NCBI GenBank assembly: GCA_005881495.1
Contig: VBHI01000199.1
Span: 1 to 64,000 of the forward strand
Source of the DNA: Chloroflexota bacterium
GTDB lineage: Bacteria > Chloroflexota > Ktedonobacteria > Ktedonobacterales > Ktedonobacteraceae
Length of the DNA: 64,000 bases
Direction of reading: 5' to 3'
Part shown: piece after piece, positions 36,621-45,136 of the stretch
Layout of the letters: each line of letters opens with the position of its first letter
Position numbering within the stretch: the stretch's first letter is position 1
Made by a program: the position numbers and the translations under genes
The notes under the pieces: generated by a model
Databases searched by the model: none
What the model saw: only the letters and a program-made list of their open reading frames with translations
Told to the model about the DNA's origin: nothing

Positions 36621-36717
36621 TGTAGGGGCCGCACCTGGCGCCTCATTCACGCGCTCACCTGGGAAGCCAGGCTTGTCGCAGAGCGCATCAATTTAGGCAC
36701 TGGATGCGGCCCCTACA
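36621..36717. repeat. 97-bp palindromic TGTAGGGGC element between prkA and the DUF444 gene
   Basis: TGTAGGGGCCGCA at 36621-36633 pairs perfectly with TGCGGCCCCTACA at 36705-36717, enclosing about 70 bp that can fold further (CCAGG/CCTGG). It belongs to the same GTAGGGGC family as copies near 11.8 and 18.0 kb. Inside the operon it could stabilise, process or partly terminate the transcript. Confidence 0.75.
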
Positions 36718-36729
36718 TTATTTTCTGCA

Positions 36730-39700
36730 CTACCGATTAAGCAAACTGCCGGTGTAGCGAAGAATTTCATTCGCGCATACATGGCAGTAGCCGTGTTCAG
36801 TCATCAAGCGGTTGACTACTTCATTGATCTTACGCAGTTGCTCCTTATCGGGCGTACGTGCCGATGTGGTGATCTTCACGACATCCCGCAAGTCAGCAAA
36901 GAGTTTTTTCTCAATGGCCTCTTTCAATCGCTCATGGCTGGTATATTCGAAGGTCAAGCCCTTGCGGGCAAGAGATGAGATGCGAATGAGGATCTCCTCA
37001 CGGAACGAGCGTTTGGCATTCTCGGTGATGCCTATCTGCTCTTCAATGGAGCGCATCAACTGCTCGTCAGGCTCCATCTCTTCATCGGTGATGGGGTCGC
37101 GCAGCTTGGTCTTGTTGCAATACGCTTCGACATTGTCGAGGTAGTTGTTCAACAAGGTGCGAGCGGACTCTTCATAGGAATAGACGAAAGCACGTTGCAC
37201 CTCTTTCCTCGCCATCTCGTCGTACTCCTTACGCGCTTCACTGATGAAGTTCAGGTAGCGATCACGCTCTTCGCGCGTGATGCTGGTGTGTTGATCGAGT
37301 CCATCTCGCAGAGCGCGCAGCGCATCGATAGGATTGATACAGGTAACATTCTGCTTGATAAGAGCGTTAGAGAGACGATTGATGACATAGCGAGGTGAGA
37401 TACCATCCATGCCTTCGCGCACCGCTTCTTCCTGTAGTTCTTTGATATCTTTCTGCTTGAAGTCCTCGATGTCTTCACCATCATAGAGACGAAGTTTCTT
37501 CATTGGGCTCATACCAGCCTTCTTTGAGGGCTCCAGGCGCGTCAGCACCGCAAAAACGCTGGCAATATGCAAAGTATAGGGGGCAATATGCACGTTCTGT
37601 AACGCGCTCTGCTTGAGCAGCTTTTCGTAGATTTTAATCTCATCGGAGACGCGCAAGTTGTAGGGAACCTTTACCAGGATGATACGGTCTTGTAAAGCTT
37701 CGGATTTCTTGTTGCCGACGAAAGCTTGATACTCGTGCTCATTGGTGTGGCTGACAACGACCTCATCGGCATAGATCATGCTGAATCGCCCGGTTTTGAT
37801 GTTTTGTTCCTGGCTGAGTGTGAGCAATACGTAGAGGAATTTCTCATCTGTTTTGAGCATTTCCACGAATTCCATGATGCCACGGTTTGCAATGTTCAGT
37901 TCACCGTCGAAGCGATAGGCACGTGGATCGCTTTCAACGCCGACCTCACCAATAGTCGATAAATCTATACCTCCGACTAATTCGCTGATATCCTGGCTGT
38001 TATGCTGTACAAACCCATCTGCCACAAACGAATGTGTGCCAGGAACGAGTAGATCGTAGACTGGCTCAATACCTGCCGATCGTACCTCACGTACCGTTAG
38101 CCAGAGGTAGTTTTGCGTCACCAGCGAAGGAAGCAACGTATGAGCTAATTCCGGCTTATCTGCAAGCACTGTTCGCGCGCGGTTATACGTAAGCTGCCGA
38201 TCACCTGCCATGATGCGAGCAAGGTAGCTGTCACCACCATGTCCGTTGAGAAGAGATGTACCGTGGGGTAAGTGATCATAATTCGTCTTATCACTGCGCG
38301 TCTCCCGTAATGGTGATGTTGCTTTATCGCGCAGTGACGGGATCAGCTCGACCAGATCCAGCACCTGGTCACCTCGCAGTGTAACGTTGTAGTACAGTTC
38401 ACCCTCATCTTCGTGGTTCCAGAACGAGCCAATCACCCCCAAGTTAAGCAGTAAGACATGCACCTGGTGAGCCAGTTGACGTGACTTGCTTGTGAATTTG
38501 AAGGTGTTTGATCCAGCTCTGTTGCCACGAATGGTCGCATCACCCCAGAAGAGGCCTTCCAGGAAAGCAAGCACATCTGCCTGGCTGCTGGCAAGGACGC
38601 ACGCTGGAACCGACTTTGCCTGTGAGCCACGAGCGACTCCCAACTCACCGCGCAGCCACATGCTGAGTGCCTTGTTACTGATAGAGATGTTATAGTTGTA
38701 TGTATCTCCCTTACGGTGTGGCACTGCCTCCAAGCCAAAAAGCGTTCTAGTCAACTCGACGAAGCGGTTAATGAGAGCCTGGGAACCATTGACAAACCAT
38801 GTCTCGTAATGAGTGATGCTCCCCTCAGCCGTCAAAAGGCCTAGCCAATAGGCGAGATCGGGTGTCATTGTTCGCGGCTGACGTGGCAAAGGGTAGAAGC
38901 TCTCTGGAAGCGCAACGCTTTGGCCAGAGACGCGACTGCCACAGGCCAGTGCAACATAGCTACCCACTTGCAGGTCGCCAATTTTCGTCCACGTCAACTC
39001 GCCGCCAGGAAGCATCGTGAGAAGTGGGTGATTAGCTGTTCCACGAATGTTGTAGCCAAGATTTGTCTCTACCTCATAAATCGGCTGGAAACCACCACAG
39101 TAGAACTTTGTTGCCTTTTCAGGGCCGTCGATACCCAGGATCGTCGCTTCATATGGTACAAACTCATCCTCGCGTGGTTTGTTCGGAAGTTGGAGGTAAA
39201 TGTCCTCCATCGTTTGTAGACCTTGATCAGTTAAGACCAGGGTATCACCTGTAACACATTTCGGGTCTGACGGGGTGAAGGTGCCGACACCAACACGATA
39301 TTTCTCGCTGAAGGTGATGCGCTTGACCGGTACATCCTCGATGTGCCCACGATACTGATTATCGATCATGAAGCGACAGTGAGGACACAGGTCACCCTCA
39401 ACATAGAGGCCAAACTCCTTCTCTACATCTGGCCGTAGATCGACAGGAATGAGGTGTAGCGGCTCCTCGTGCATCGGGCAATCTCTGATAGCGTAGATCG
39501 CGCCTTCATCAGTGCGACTATACGATTCAAGACCGCGTTTGATGAGGTAGACGATAGTTGATTTACCTCCGCCAACGGGGCCCATGAGGAGTAACACACG
39601 TTTCCGTACTTCCAGGCGCTGGGCGGCAGAGTGGAAGTAGTCAACGATTTGTTGTAATGCCTTCTCGATGCCAAAGATCTCCTGGCTGTAAAATGTATAA

Positions 39701-39885
39701 TGTGGCTCACCGGTGCGGGTTGTTTCAATCCCTGCATCCATGATCATATGATAAATGCGCTCGTGGGAAAGTCGAGCCACTTGAGGCCGTTTAGAAGCAA
39801 TCTCGAAGTACTGAGCAAACGTTCCTTCCCACATCAGCCCTCGTTCACGGTCCCGATATTCCTCTAACCGCTTCACCAGGTCCAT
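36730..39885 (-). CDS. prkA: PrkA serine protein kinase (AAA+) carrying an intein
   Basis: A 1051-residue precursor. PrkA/YeaG has an N-terminal AAA+ domain and a C-terminal kinase-like domain and acts in stress, starvation and sporulation responses; AAA+ protease activity has also been proposed for Bacillus PrkA. Walker A is MGPVGGGKSTI (101-111). Host residues 1-209 and 630-1051 join to 631 residues, the normal size. The join PSDPK/SQDISELVGGIDL lies in a strongly conserved PrkA stretch. The C-terminal domain includes DAQ-like RALRDGLDQH and ends HGYCHVCANEILRYTGSLL. GAGAGGG precedes the ATG. First gene of prkA-DUF444-spoVR. Confidence 0.95.
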   Translation of the reverse strand: MDLVKRLEEYRDRERGLMWEGTFAQYFEIASKRPQVARLSHERIYHMIMDAGIETTRTGEPHYTFYSQEIFGIEKALQQIVDYFHSAAQRLEVRKRVLLLMGPVGGGKSTIVYLIKRGLESYSRTDEGAIYAIRDCPMHEEPLHLIPVDLRPDVEKEFGLYVEGDLCPHCRFMIDNQYRGHIEDVPVKRITFSEKYRVGVGTFTPSDPKCVTGDTLVLTDQGLQTMEDIYLQLPNKPREDEFVPYEATILGIDGPEKATKFYCGGFQPIYEVETNLGYNIRGTANHPLLTMLPGGELTWTKIGDLQVGSYVALACGSRVSGQSVALPESFYPLPRQPRTMTPDLAYWLGLLTAEGSITHYETWFVNGSQALINRFVELTRTLFGLEAVPHRKGDTYNYNISISNKALSMWLRGELGVARGSQAKSVPACVLASSQADVLAFLEGLFWGDATIRGNRAGSNTFKFTSKSRQLAHQVHVLLLNLGVIGSFWNHEDEGELYYNVTLRGDQVLDLVELIPSLRDKATSPLRETRSDKTNYDHLPHGTSLLNGHGGDSYLARIMAGDRQLTYNRARTVLADKPELAHTLLPSLVTQNYLWLTVREVRSAGIEPVYDLLVPGTHSFVADGFVQHNSQDISELVGGIDLSTIGEVGVESDPRAYRFDGELNIANRGIMEFVEMLKTDEKFLYVLLTLSQEQNIKTGRFSMIYADEVVVSHTNEHEYQAFVGNKKSEALQDRIILVKVPYNLRVSDEIKIYEKLLKQSALQNVHIAPYTLHIASVFAVLTRLEPSKKAGMSPMKKLRLYDGEDIEDFKQKDIKELQEEAVREGMDGISPRYVINRLSNALIKQNVTCINPIDALRALRDGLDQHTSITREERDRYLNFISEARKEYDEMARKEVQRAFVYSYEESARTLLNNYLDNVEAYCNKTKLRDPITDEEMEPDEQLMRSIEEQIGITENAKRSFREEILIRISSLARKGLTFEYTSHERLKEAIEKKLFADLRDVVKITTSARTPDKEQLRKINEVVNRLMTEHGYCHVCANEILRYTGSLLNR
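37999..39258 (-). mobile_element. intein with LAGLIDADG endonuclease in prkA
   Basis: 420 residues in frame at precursor positions 210-629. It begins with Cys (CVTGDTLVLTDQG, classic block A), has TANHPLLT for block B, and ends VYDLLVPGTHSFVADGFVQH + Asn, followed by host Ser. Endonuclease motifs YWLGLLTAEGSI and FLEGLFWGDATI retain acidic residues. It is only distantly similar to the DUF444 intein, so the two look like separate arrivals rather than a recent duplication. Confidence 0.93.
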
Positions 39886-40498
39886 GGTTTCCCTCTCTCT
39901 ATCTATGCTGCCAGGTCGCTTATGAAGCGAGGCTTCGTAAACATGAGATGCTGGCAGCTGTAAAAACGCACTATAAGATCAGGTTATATGTTCAAACGAA
40001 TACTTGAAGCAAAAAGCTTCAAAACGATAGTTGGCCTCAAGAACACGAAGATCAGATAAGTCCAAAAAGGCTGGTATCTTACCCAACAAGTACGGGGAAA
40101 GAACCAGCCCATTCCTACGTTGCAGAAGGTGTCTCGTTATAAGGTTGTAAAATGCATCTTGTGGATGCTGCTGCAATGTATCAAACCGTCCTTACGATTT
40201 CAACTCGTTTCGAAAACAGGGAAGAAACAAGCAACCGCGTTATCCAAAATGATATCCCCTGGCTTCACTACACATTACTTCTTTGTATTATAGTCAAGCT
40301 TAAAACATTGCTAGTAACTGTAGCATAACGTACAGATAAGCCCATGTCAAGGGTAAAAGACGTTTGAAAGGCCATAAAGTGTGAAGATTTCGTGAAGGAT
40401 AAATCGGTCAAAATCCTTCGGTGGGGGGACTCGAAAAGAGGGAGTTCAACCTCAATAGCAGCACATTTCCCTGTCCCATATCAGCGCTAAACGATCTA
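39886..40498. other. 613-bp intergenic region upstream of prkA
   Basis: No gene is supported here. Within the prkA leader an 8-bp inverted repeat, GCTGCCAG (39907-39914) and CTGGCAGC (39951-39958), with an inner GCTT/AAGC pair, could form a hairpin. The 65-codon minus frame at 39979-40176 has no good ribosome-binding site or recognisable features. The remainder shows nothing I can identify. Confidence 0.4.
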
Positions 40499-41332
40499 TT
40501 ATTCGGTTATGTCAAAAGTAAGAGGGGCACCGGGGCCCAGTCCAAGCGATCTGGCAGCATTGCCATTCTGCAGAGCGACACCTACATAGCCAGAACTATC
40601 ACCAAAAATAAATGGTTGATTGTCGACAGGACCTTCGGCAAAGAAACGCCTACGCCTGTCAACTACGACTTGATTCGTGAGGAAAACGATCTGTACGTGC
40701 TTGCTGCTGAACAGGTCGGGCACTGTACTAAGGGGTATATTGGTTATGAGGTTCCCAAATGTATCAACATACAGGACCTGTGCATCTATACGTGATCCAT
40801 ATCGTTCTGGTGGTTGCACATAAATACGTTGGAGTGCTTGCGGATCCAGAGAAGTGCCCAGTTCGTGCAATGCCACGCCGCGCGCCAGGTGGGCACCGAC
40901 CGGGGCAAAAATATCACGGCCATGGAAAGTTGCACTGACCTGCGGCAGGTGAAAGGCGGAATTTGATAGAACGACTGCTCCGTGAATGGTCTGTTGAGCG
41001 TAAATATAGCTGAAGAGTCCATTATCTGGCCCAACAAAATACCAGTCGCCTGCGTGAACGGCGATGGCGCTGCGCGAGCTACCAACGCCGGGGTCGACCA
41101 CGCAGACAAAGACGGTCCCCTTTGGGTAGTAACGATAGCCATACGATAAAACCCAGGCGCCATAAGGCACATTTTGCGGAGGAATAGCATGCGTTATGTC
41201 TATGATTTGTGTCTCGGGGGTAATACCTATTATGACGGCCTTCATGACGCCTACGTCGCTTTCACCAAGGCCAAAATCTGTCATTATGGCGACAACAGGA
41301 CGTGGAGTTGTGGAAGGGGTGTATTGACTCAT
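40499..41332 (-). CDS. SAM hydroxide adenosyltransferase family protein (DUF62)
   Basis: 277 residues of the DUF62 / SAM hydrolase and halogenase family, which splits SAM into adenosine and methionine using water. The conserved triad context is present: M-T-D-F-G-L near the start, V-D-P-G-V-G-S-S-R, G-P-D-N-G-L-F and F-H-G-R-D-I-F-A-P-V-G-A-H-L. The last third has VLYVDTFGNLITNIP. The short halogenase-specific insertion of fluorinases is not evident, so hydrolysis is likelier than halogenation. Physiological role remains uncertain in the family. Confidence 0.9.
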   Translation of the reverse strand: MSQYTPSTTPRPVVAIMTDFGLGESDVGVMKAVIIGITPETQIIDITHAIPPQNVPYGAWVLSYGYRYYPKGTVFVCVVDPGVGSSRSAIAVHAGDWYFVGPDNGLFSYIYAQQTIHGAVVLSNSAFHLPQVSATFHGRDIFAPVGAHLARGVALHELGTSLDPQALQRIYVQPPERYGSRIDAQVLYVDTFGNLITNIPLSTVPDLFSSKHVQIVFLTNQVVVDRRRRFFAEGPVDNQPFIFGDSSGYVGVALQNGNAARSLGLGPGAPLTFDITE

Positions 41333-41631
41333 GTTATGAGATTACTCCTCGTATAAACTGGTAAGTGTTAACCCTGTTTGAAGAGGCCTGGAAGACAACC
41401 TGACTGTATCTATTTATTACTCTTATCCTCAATCTATGTCAATGGTACCGTTATCTATTAAAGAAGAAACATGGTGTGCTATACTAACGCAATGTGAGCG
41501 GTTGAAGATGATGTTTTTGGTGCATGCGAACCCTACGTATGGTGCCGATTAACACGAATAATGAGCATGTCTCCCCGAGAGACGATAGACAATATTGACG
41601 GCGCGGTACCCCTATTTAGCGGAGAAACAAG

Positions 41632-43647
41632 ATGATGGACTATACAGCAGGGCAAGGCAGACAGGCTGCGAGTGAGGCTTTATCTGGGTTGAATCAAACG
41701 CCTGCAGCCCCTGCCAACTCTTTCAGAGCACGGACATATGCAGCAACAGGAGGGAGGGCAGGGATGCATATCACGACAGGCGGACCTCACATTCTTCTTT
41801 TTGAACGAGATCAGCAACTCGTAGCACTGCTTACTAGTGAGTTACAACTTGCCGGCTATGAATGTCATACTGCTCGCACGGCGGTGGAAGTATTTGACAC
41901 GATCGCGCGCTATCCGGTGCGACTTTTACTGGTTGACCTGGCACAGGCTGCTGCTGCGAGGCGTGAATTTTGGGTTGCCCTGGATACACAACGGCGTGGG
42001 CGGGGAGTACAGGTATTGACGTTCCACTGCACCAACATCGCGGGCTACGGCCCCCCTAGTAACGATCCCGACGAGCAGTCAAATGCAATGCTGACCGATA
42101 TTGAAGTCGATGGAATGCTTGGGATCATGAATATGGTCAATGCCATACGCTCGCGCATCGCGATATCCAACACTGGCACCATGTCTCGATTGTCGGCAAA
42201 CGCACATTCACCCTCCTCGTTTGGAGCGCAGACGACGTTGCCGCTTCCTTCAATACCTCCAATACCTTCGGTGAACGCCAGCCAGGGCCCCATGGGTGCG
42301 GCTTATGCAGACACCCCGCCGGGGGCACCTGCTCAACCATCACCGACTTCTGCTTCTCCCTCCGCTCCGGCAGATTTTTCACGCACATCAGCGCCAGGCC
42401 ATACAGATAGAATCCGTGCCGTCATCTACCCAAACCAACGTACGTGGAGCACTGCTCGCGAAAATATTGCTGGTGGAGAACAAACCTTTCAGACGAGGGA
42501 ACAACAACCGGGATATGCAGCTACGCCGGCATATTCACCATCTCCAGCAGATACTGCCGTCAACAGGCCATTGCAAACCCAGGCAACGCGTTCAGCGCCT
42601 GAGCCACCTTATTCAAATGAATCCAGCCTGGCACAATTATCACGAATGTTACAGGAGCACCAATCTCCTCTCCGGGAAGAAGTGACGCTGGAACGCAGCT
42701 TCGAGCAAGGAAATCGCTTCCTGGAAGAGACGGCATTGCAACAGCGAGTACGTCCAGAAGAGCCTCCACCAATCAGCACAATGACCATGCGAGCGTCACC
42801 TATTCAGGATATGCCAACTGACCGTGTTACTAGCTCAAGCGGACAAAGCGACATGCCTTCCTATACAAGCACAAGGCGCTATGATGAGTCTGCACAACCC
42901 AATTACGTACAGCCCACATCCTCGCAGCCGCTGATGTCAATCGCAACGCCTGTATCGCCTCTTCCAACGCTACAGTCAAAAACTGCGTTGAAATCATCAC
43001 CACCTATCCCACAGCGAGAGGAGACTCCCAGTCAGAGGGGTGGAGACGAAAGATTGAGCAATAGCCAGTTCAGCGTGCGAGAGTTATCGCCAGAGTCCAC
43101 AATCGAGAATAAGAGTAGTAAGCGATCAGCAAGAGAAGAACGCAGTTTTGAGAGTAATGAGAGAAGGCAAGGAGAGCAGTCGCAGGTAAAAGTGGTGGAA
43201 GAGAAGTCGTTACCGCAAACGCCCGATAATGCACTCCTGCTTGACATTGTACAGAGCTTGCCGCCCATGTCCTCGCCCCCACCACAGCCGCAGGTACACC
43301 ATGGGCGAGCAACGCGTTCATTGGGTAGTGTTTTGCTCGAAGGCCACCTTGTAGCGGAAAATCGCCTGGAGGTCGCTCACAATATCCAGCGGATGCTACG
43401 CGGGGTTGATATGAATTACCAGTTGGGGGAAATTCTGCTGATGTTTAAGCTGCTCACACCCGATCAATTATTGGCAGCCTCGCTGGTAAGCTACGGTCTG
43501 ATCACAGCGACACAGATTAGTGCCCTGGGGCGAATCCGGCAGGAGTTGCACGCCATCGGGCTTGAGTATGACCTGGAGAGTCTGTTGATTCTGTTCCGTA
43601 TATTGACATCTGAGCAATTACGCGAGGTGAAGTTGAACTGGGTATGA
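41632..43647 (+). CDS. receiver-like protein with long disordered region and MshEN-like C-terminus
   Basis: 671 residues. At about 50-165 lies a response-regulator-like domain (HILLFERDQQLVALLTSELQ, then RLLLVDLAQ with an Asp at the phosphorylation position). Residues about 170-560 are low complexity, rich in Pro, Ser, Thr and Gln, and probably disordered. The last ~110 residues contain two helical repeats, LGSVLLEGHLVAENRLEVA and YQLGEILLMFKLLTPDQLLA, like the MshEN/GSPII-E N-terminal domain that binds c-di-GMP or partners. GGAG precedes the ATG. It may be a scaffold in signalling or motility; not assigned. Four bp separate it from convergent murA. Confidence 0.6.
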   Translation: MMDYTAGQGRQAASEALSGLNQTPAAPANSFRARTYAATGGRAGMHITTGGPHILLFERDQQLVALLTSELQLAGYECHTARTAVEVFDTIARYPVRLLLVDLAQAAAARREFWVALDTQRRGRGVQVLTFHCTNIAGYGPPSNDPDEQSNAMLTDIEVDGMLGIMNMVNAIRSRIAISNTGTMSRLSANAHSPSSFGAQTTLPLPSIPPIPSVNASQGPMGAAYADTPPGAPAQPSPTSASPSAPADFSRTSAPGHTDRIRAVIYPNQRTWSTARENIAGGEQTFQTREQQPGYAATPAYSPSPADTAVNRPLQTQATRSAPEPPYSNESSLAQLSRMLQEHQSPLREEVTLERSFEQGNRFLEETALQQRVRPEEPPPISTMTMRASPIQDMPTDRVTSSSGQSDMPSYTSTRRYDESAQPNYVQPTSSQPLMSIATPVSPLPTLQSKTALKSSPPIPQREETPSQRGGDERLSNSQFSVRELSPESTIENKSSKRSAREERSFESNERRQGEQSQVKVVEEKSLPQTPDNALLLDIVQSLPPMSSPPPQPQVHHGRATRSLGSVLLEGHLVAENRLEVAHNIQRMLRGVDMNYQLGEILLMFKLLTPDQLLAASLVSYGLITATQISALGRIRQELHAIGLEYDLESLLILFRILTSEQLREVKLNWV

Positions 43648-43651
43648 TAGG

Positions 43652-44989
43652 TTAGCTATCCCTTTCCTGAACGCGTTGTATCTGAGCACCCAGCTTCCGT
43701 AGCTTCATATCCAGTTTTTCATACCCTCGTTCGATATGTTCAATGCCGTACACTTCTGACGTGCCATCAGCACATAAAGCCGCCAGGATATAGGAGCAGC
43801 CTGCGCGGATATCTGGGATATCAAGTTGTGTCGCCTTGAGAGTTACCGGCCCACGCACAACACAGCTATGGGCGTATTGCTTTTCACGGAAACGGCATTG
43901 AACCTCTCCCAAGCACTTGGTGTACAGTCCGATATGTGCTCCCATCTCTTGAAGTGCTTGAGTATATCCAAAACGATCCTCGTAGATCGTCTCATGGACA
44001 ACTGACATACCATTTGCCTGCGTCAAAAGGACCGTAAACGGCTGTTGCCAGTCGGTCATAAAGCCTGGGTGGACATCGGTCTCCAGGGCAATGGCAGGAG
44101 GAGATGGACCATCGCCAAGAAAGCGAATGCCATCGTCATCAACTTCAAAGCGCAACTGCATTTTCGAGAGGGTATTCAAGAATGTGAGGAGCGTATCCTG
44201 TTGAGCGCCGCGCAGGTAAACATCACCTTTTGTAAGATAGGCCGCAATAGCCAGGGAAACAGCTTCATTGCGATCGCTCAATAACGTGTGGCTGGCGGCG
44301 TGCAATCGCTCTACGCCATCAATCACGATACGCCGATCAACCTTGATTTCGATAATCGCACCCATTTTCTGCAGAAACTTGATCAAGTCGATTATTTCCG
44401 GTTCAAGCGCCGCATTATGAATGATAGTTACGCCCTTGGCAAGCGAGGCGGAAATGAGAAAGTTCTCGGTCGCCATCACGCTGGGGAAGGGCAGGTTGAT
44501 GGTAGCTCCGTGAAGTTGTCTGGGAGCGCTGAAACGATAGCGCCCATCTCGTTCCACGACCTCTGCGCCCATTTTTTTCAAACCGTCGATATGAAAGTCA
44601 AGCGGACGCAAACCGACGCGATCTCCTCCAGGCATAGGTATGTCGGCCTCTCCACAGCGATGGAGTAATGGACCCACGGCTATAATTGCCAAGCGATTCA
44701 GGCCGCCGACTTTCGTTTCAACAAACGTATTTTTGATTCGTGGCGTGTTAATGGAGAGCGTGTGATCTGTTAATGCTATTTCGGAGCCCACAGCACAGCA
44801 GAGTGCCAGCGTTAGTTCGAAGTCGCCTATCAAGGGGATATTGCGCAAGGTGCAGAGTTCATTGGTGAGCAAGGAGGCTATCATCAATTTGGTTACGGCA
44901 TTTTTGGCACCGCTGATTTGTACTTCTCCATGCAGAGGGGTGCCGCCTTTGATAAGATAATGGGGGATATTGTTGTTTACTATAATCAT
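43652..44989 (-). CDS. murA: UDP-N-acetylglucosamine 1-carboxyvinyltransferase with Asp at the catalytic Cys position
   Basis: First committed step of peptidoglycan synthesis, adding enolpyruvyl from PEP to UDP-GlcNAc. 445 residues of the EPSP synthase fold. SGAKNA (27-32), GLRPLDFHIDG with the conserved Arg, TDVHPGFMTDWQQP and DIPDIRAG are intact. The PEP-binding loop reads MPGGDRVGLRP, so Asp123 replaces the usual Cys of GGC. Chlamydial and mycobacterial MurA carry the same change and are insensitive to fosfomycin. The region around residues 90-100 (ETKVGGLNRLA) is also divergent, so a paralogue with special function is possible. Confidence 0.88.
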   Translation of the reverse strand: MIIVNNNIPHYLIKGGTPLHGEVQISGAKNAVTKLMIASLLTNELCTLRNIPLIGDFELTLALCCAVGSEIALTDHTLSINTPRIKNTFVETKVGGLNRLAIIAVGPLLHRCGEADIPMPGGDRVGLRPLDFHIDGLKKMGAEVVERDGRYRFSAPRQLHGATINLPFPSVMATENFLISASLAKGVTIIHNAALEPEIIDLIKFLQKMGAIIEIKVDRRIVIDGVERLHAASHTLLSDRNEAVSLAIAAYLTKGDVYLRGAQQDTLLTFLNTLSKMQLRFEVDDDGIRFLGDGPSPPAIALETDVHPGFMTDWQQPFTVLLTQANGMSVVHETIYEDRFGYTQALQEMGAHIGLYTKCLGEVQCRFREKQYAHSCVVRGPVTLKATQLDIPDIRAGCSYILAALCADGTSEVYGIEHIERGYEKLDMKLRKLGAQIQRVQERDS

Positions 44990-45136
44990 ATTGTGGGTTT
45001 TTCCTTAGTCTAAATAAAGAACGGTCTCTTCCTCGCTGCCTGCGGCGGTGAGAGAATAAGAGGAATGTGGGGATACCCTGAAGGCTACGCCCGACACTCC
45101 GGCAGAGAGCTGCGGCTCCCTGCACCCCAAATGTTA

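Noticed and set aside
34685..39258. Insertions in PrkA and DUF444 as ordinary extra domains or gene fusions
   Set aside because: Both have complete intein blocks at each end, endonuclease motifs, and seamless host sequence across the junctions.
39979..40176. 65-codon minus-strand frame upstream of prkA
   Set aside because: No ribosome site, no recognisable family, and it lies in the probable prkA leader.
40499..41332. Fluorinase/chlorinase assignment for the DUF62 gene
   Set aside because: The halogenase-specific insertion is not evident, and general SAM hydrolase motifs explain the sequence.
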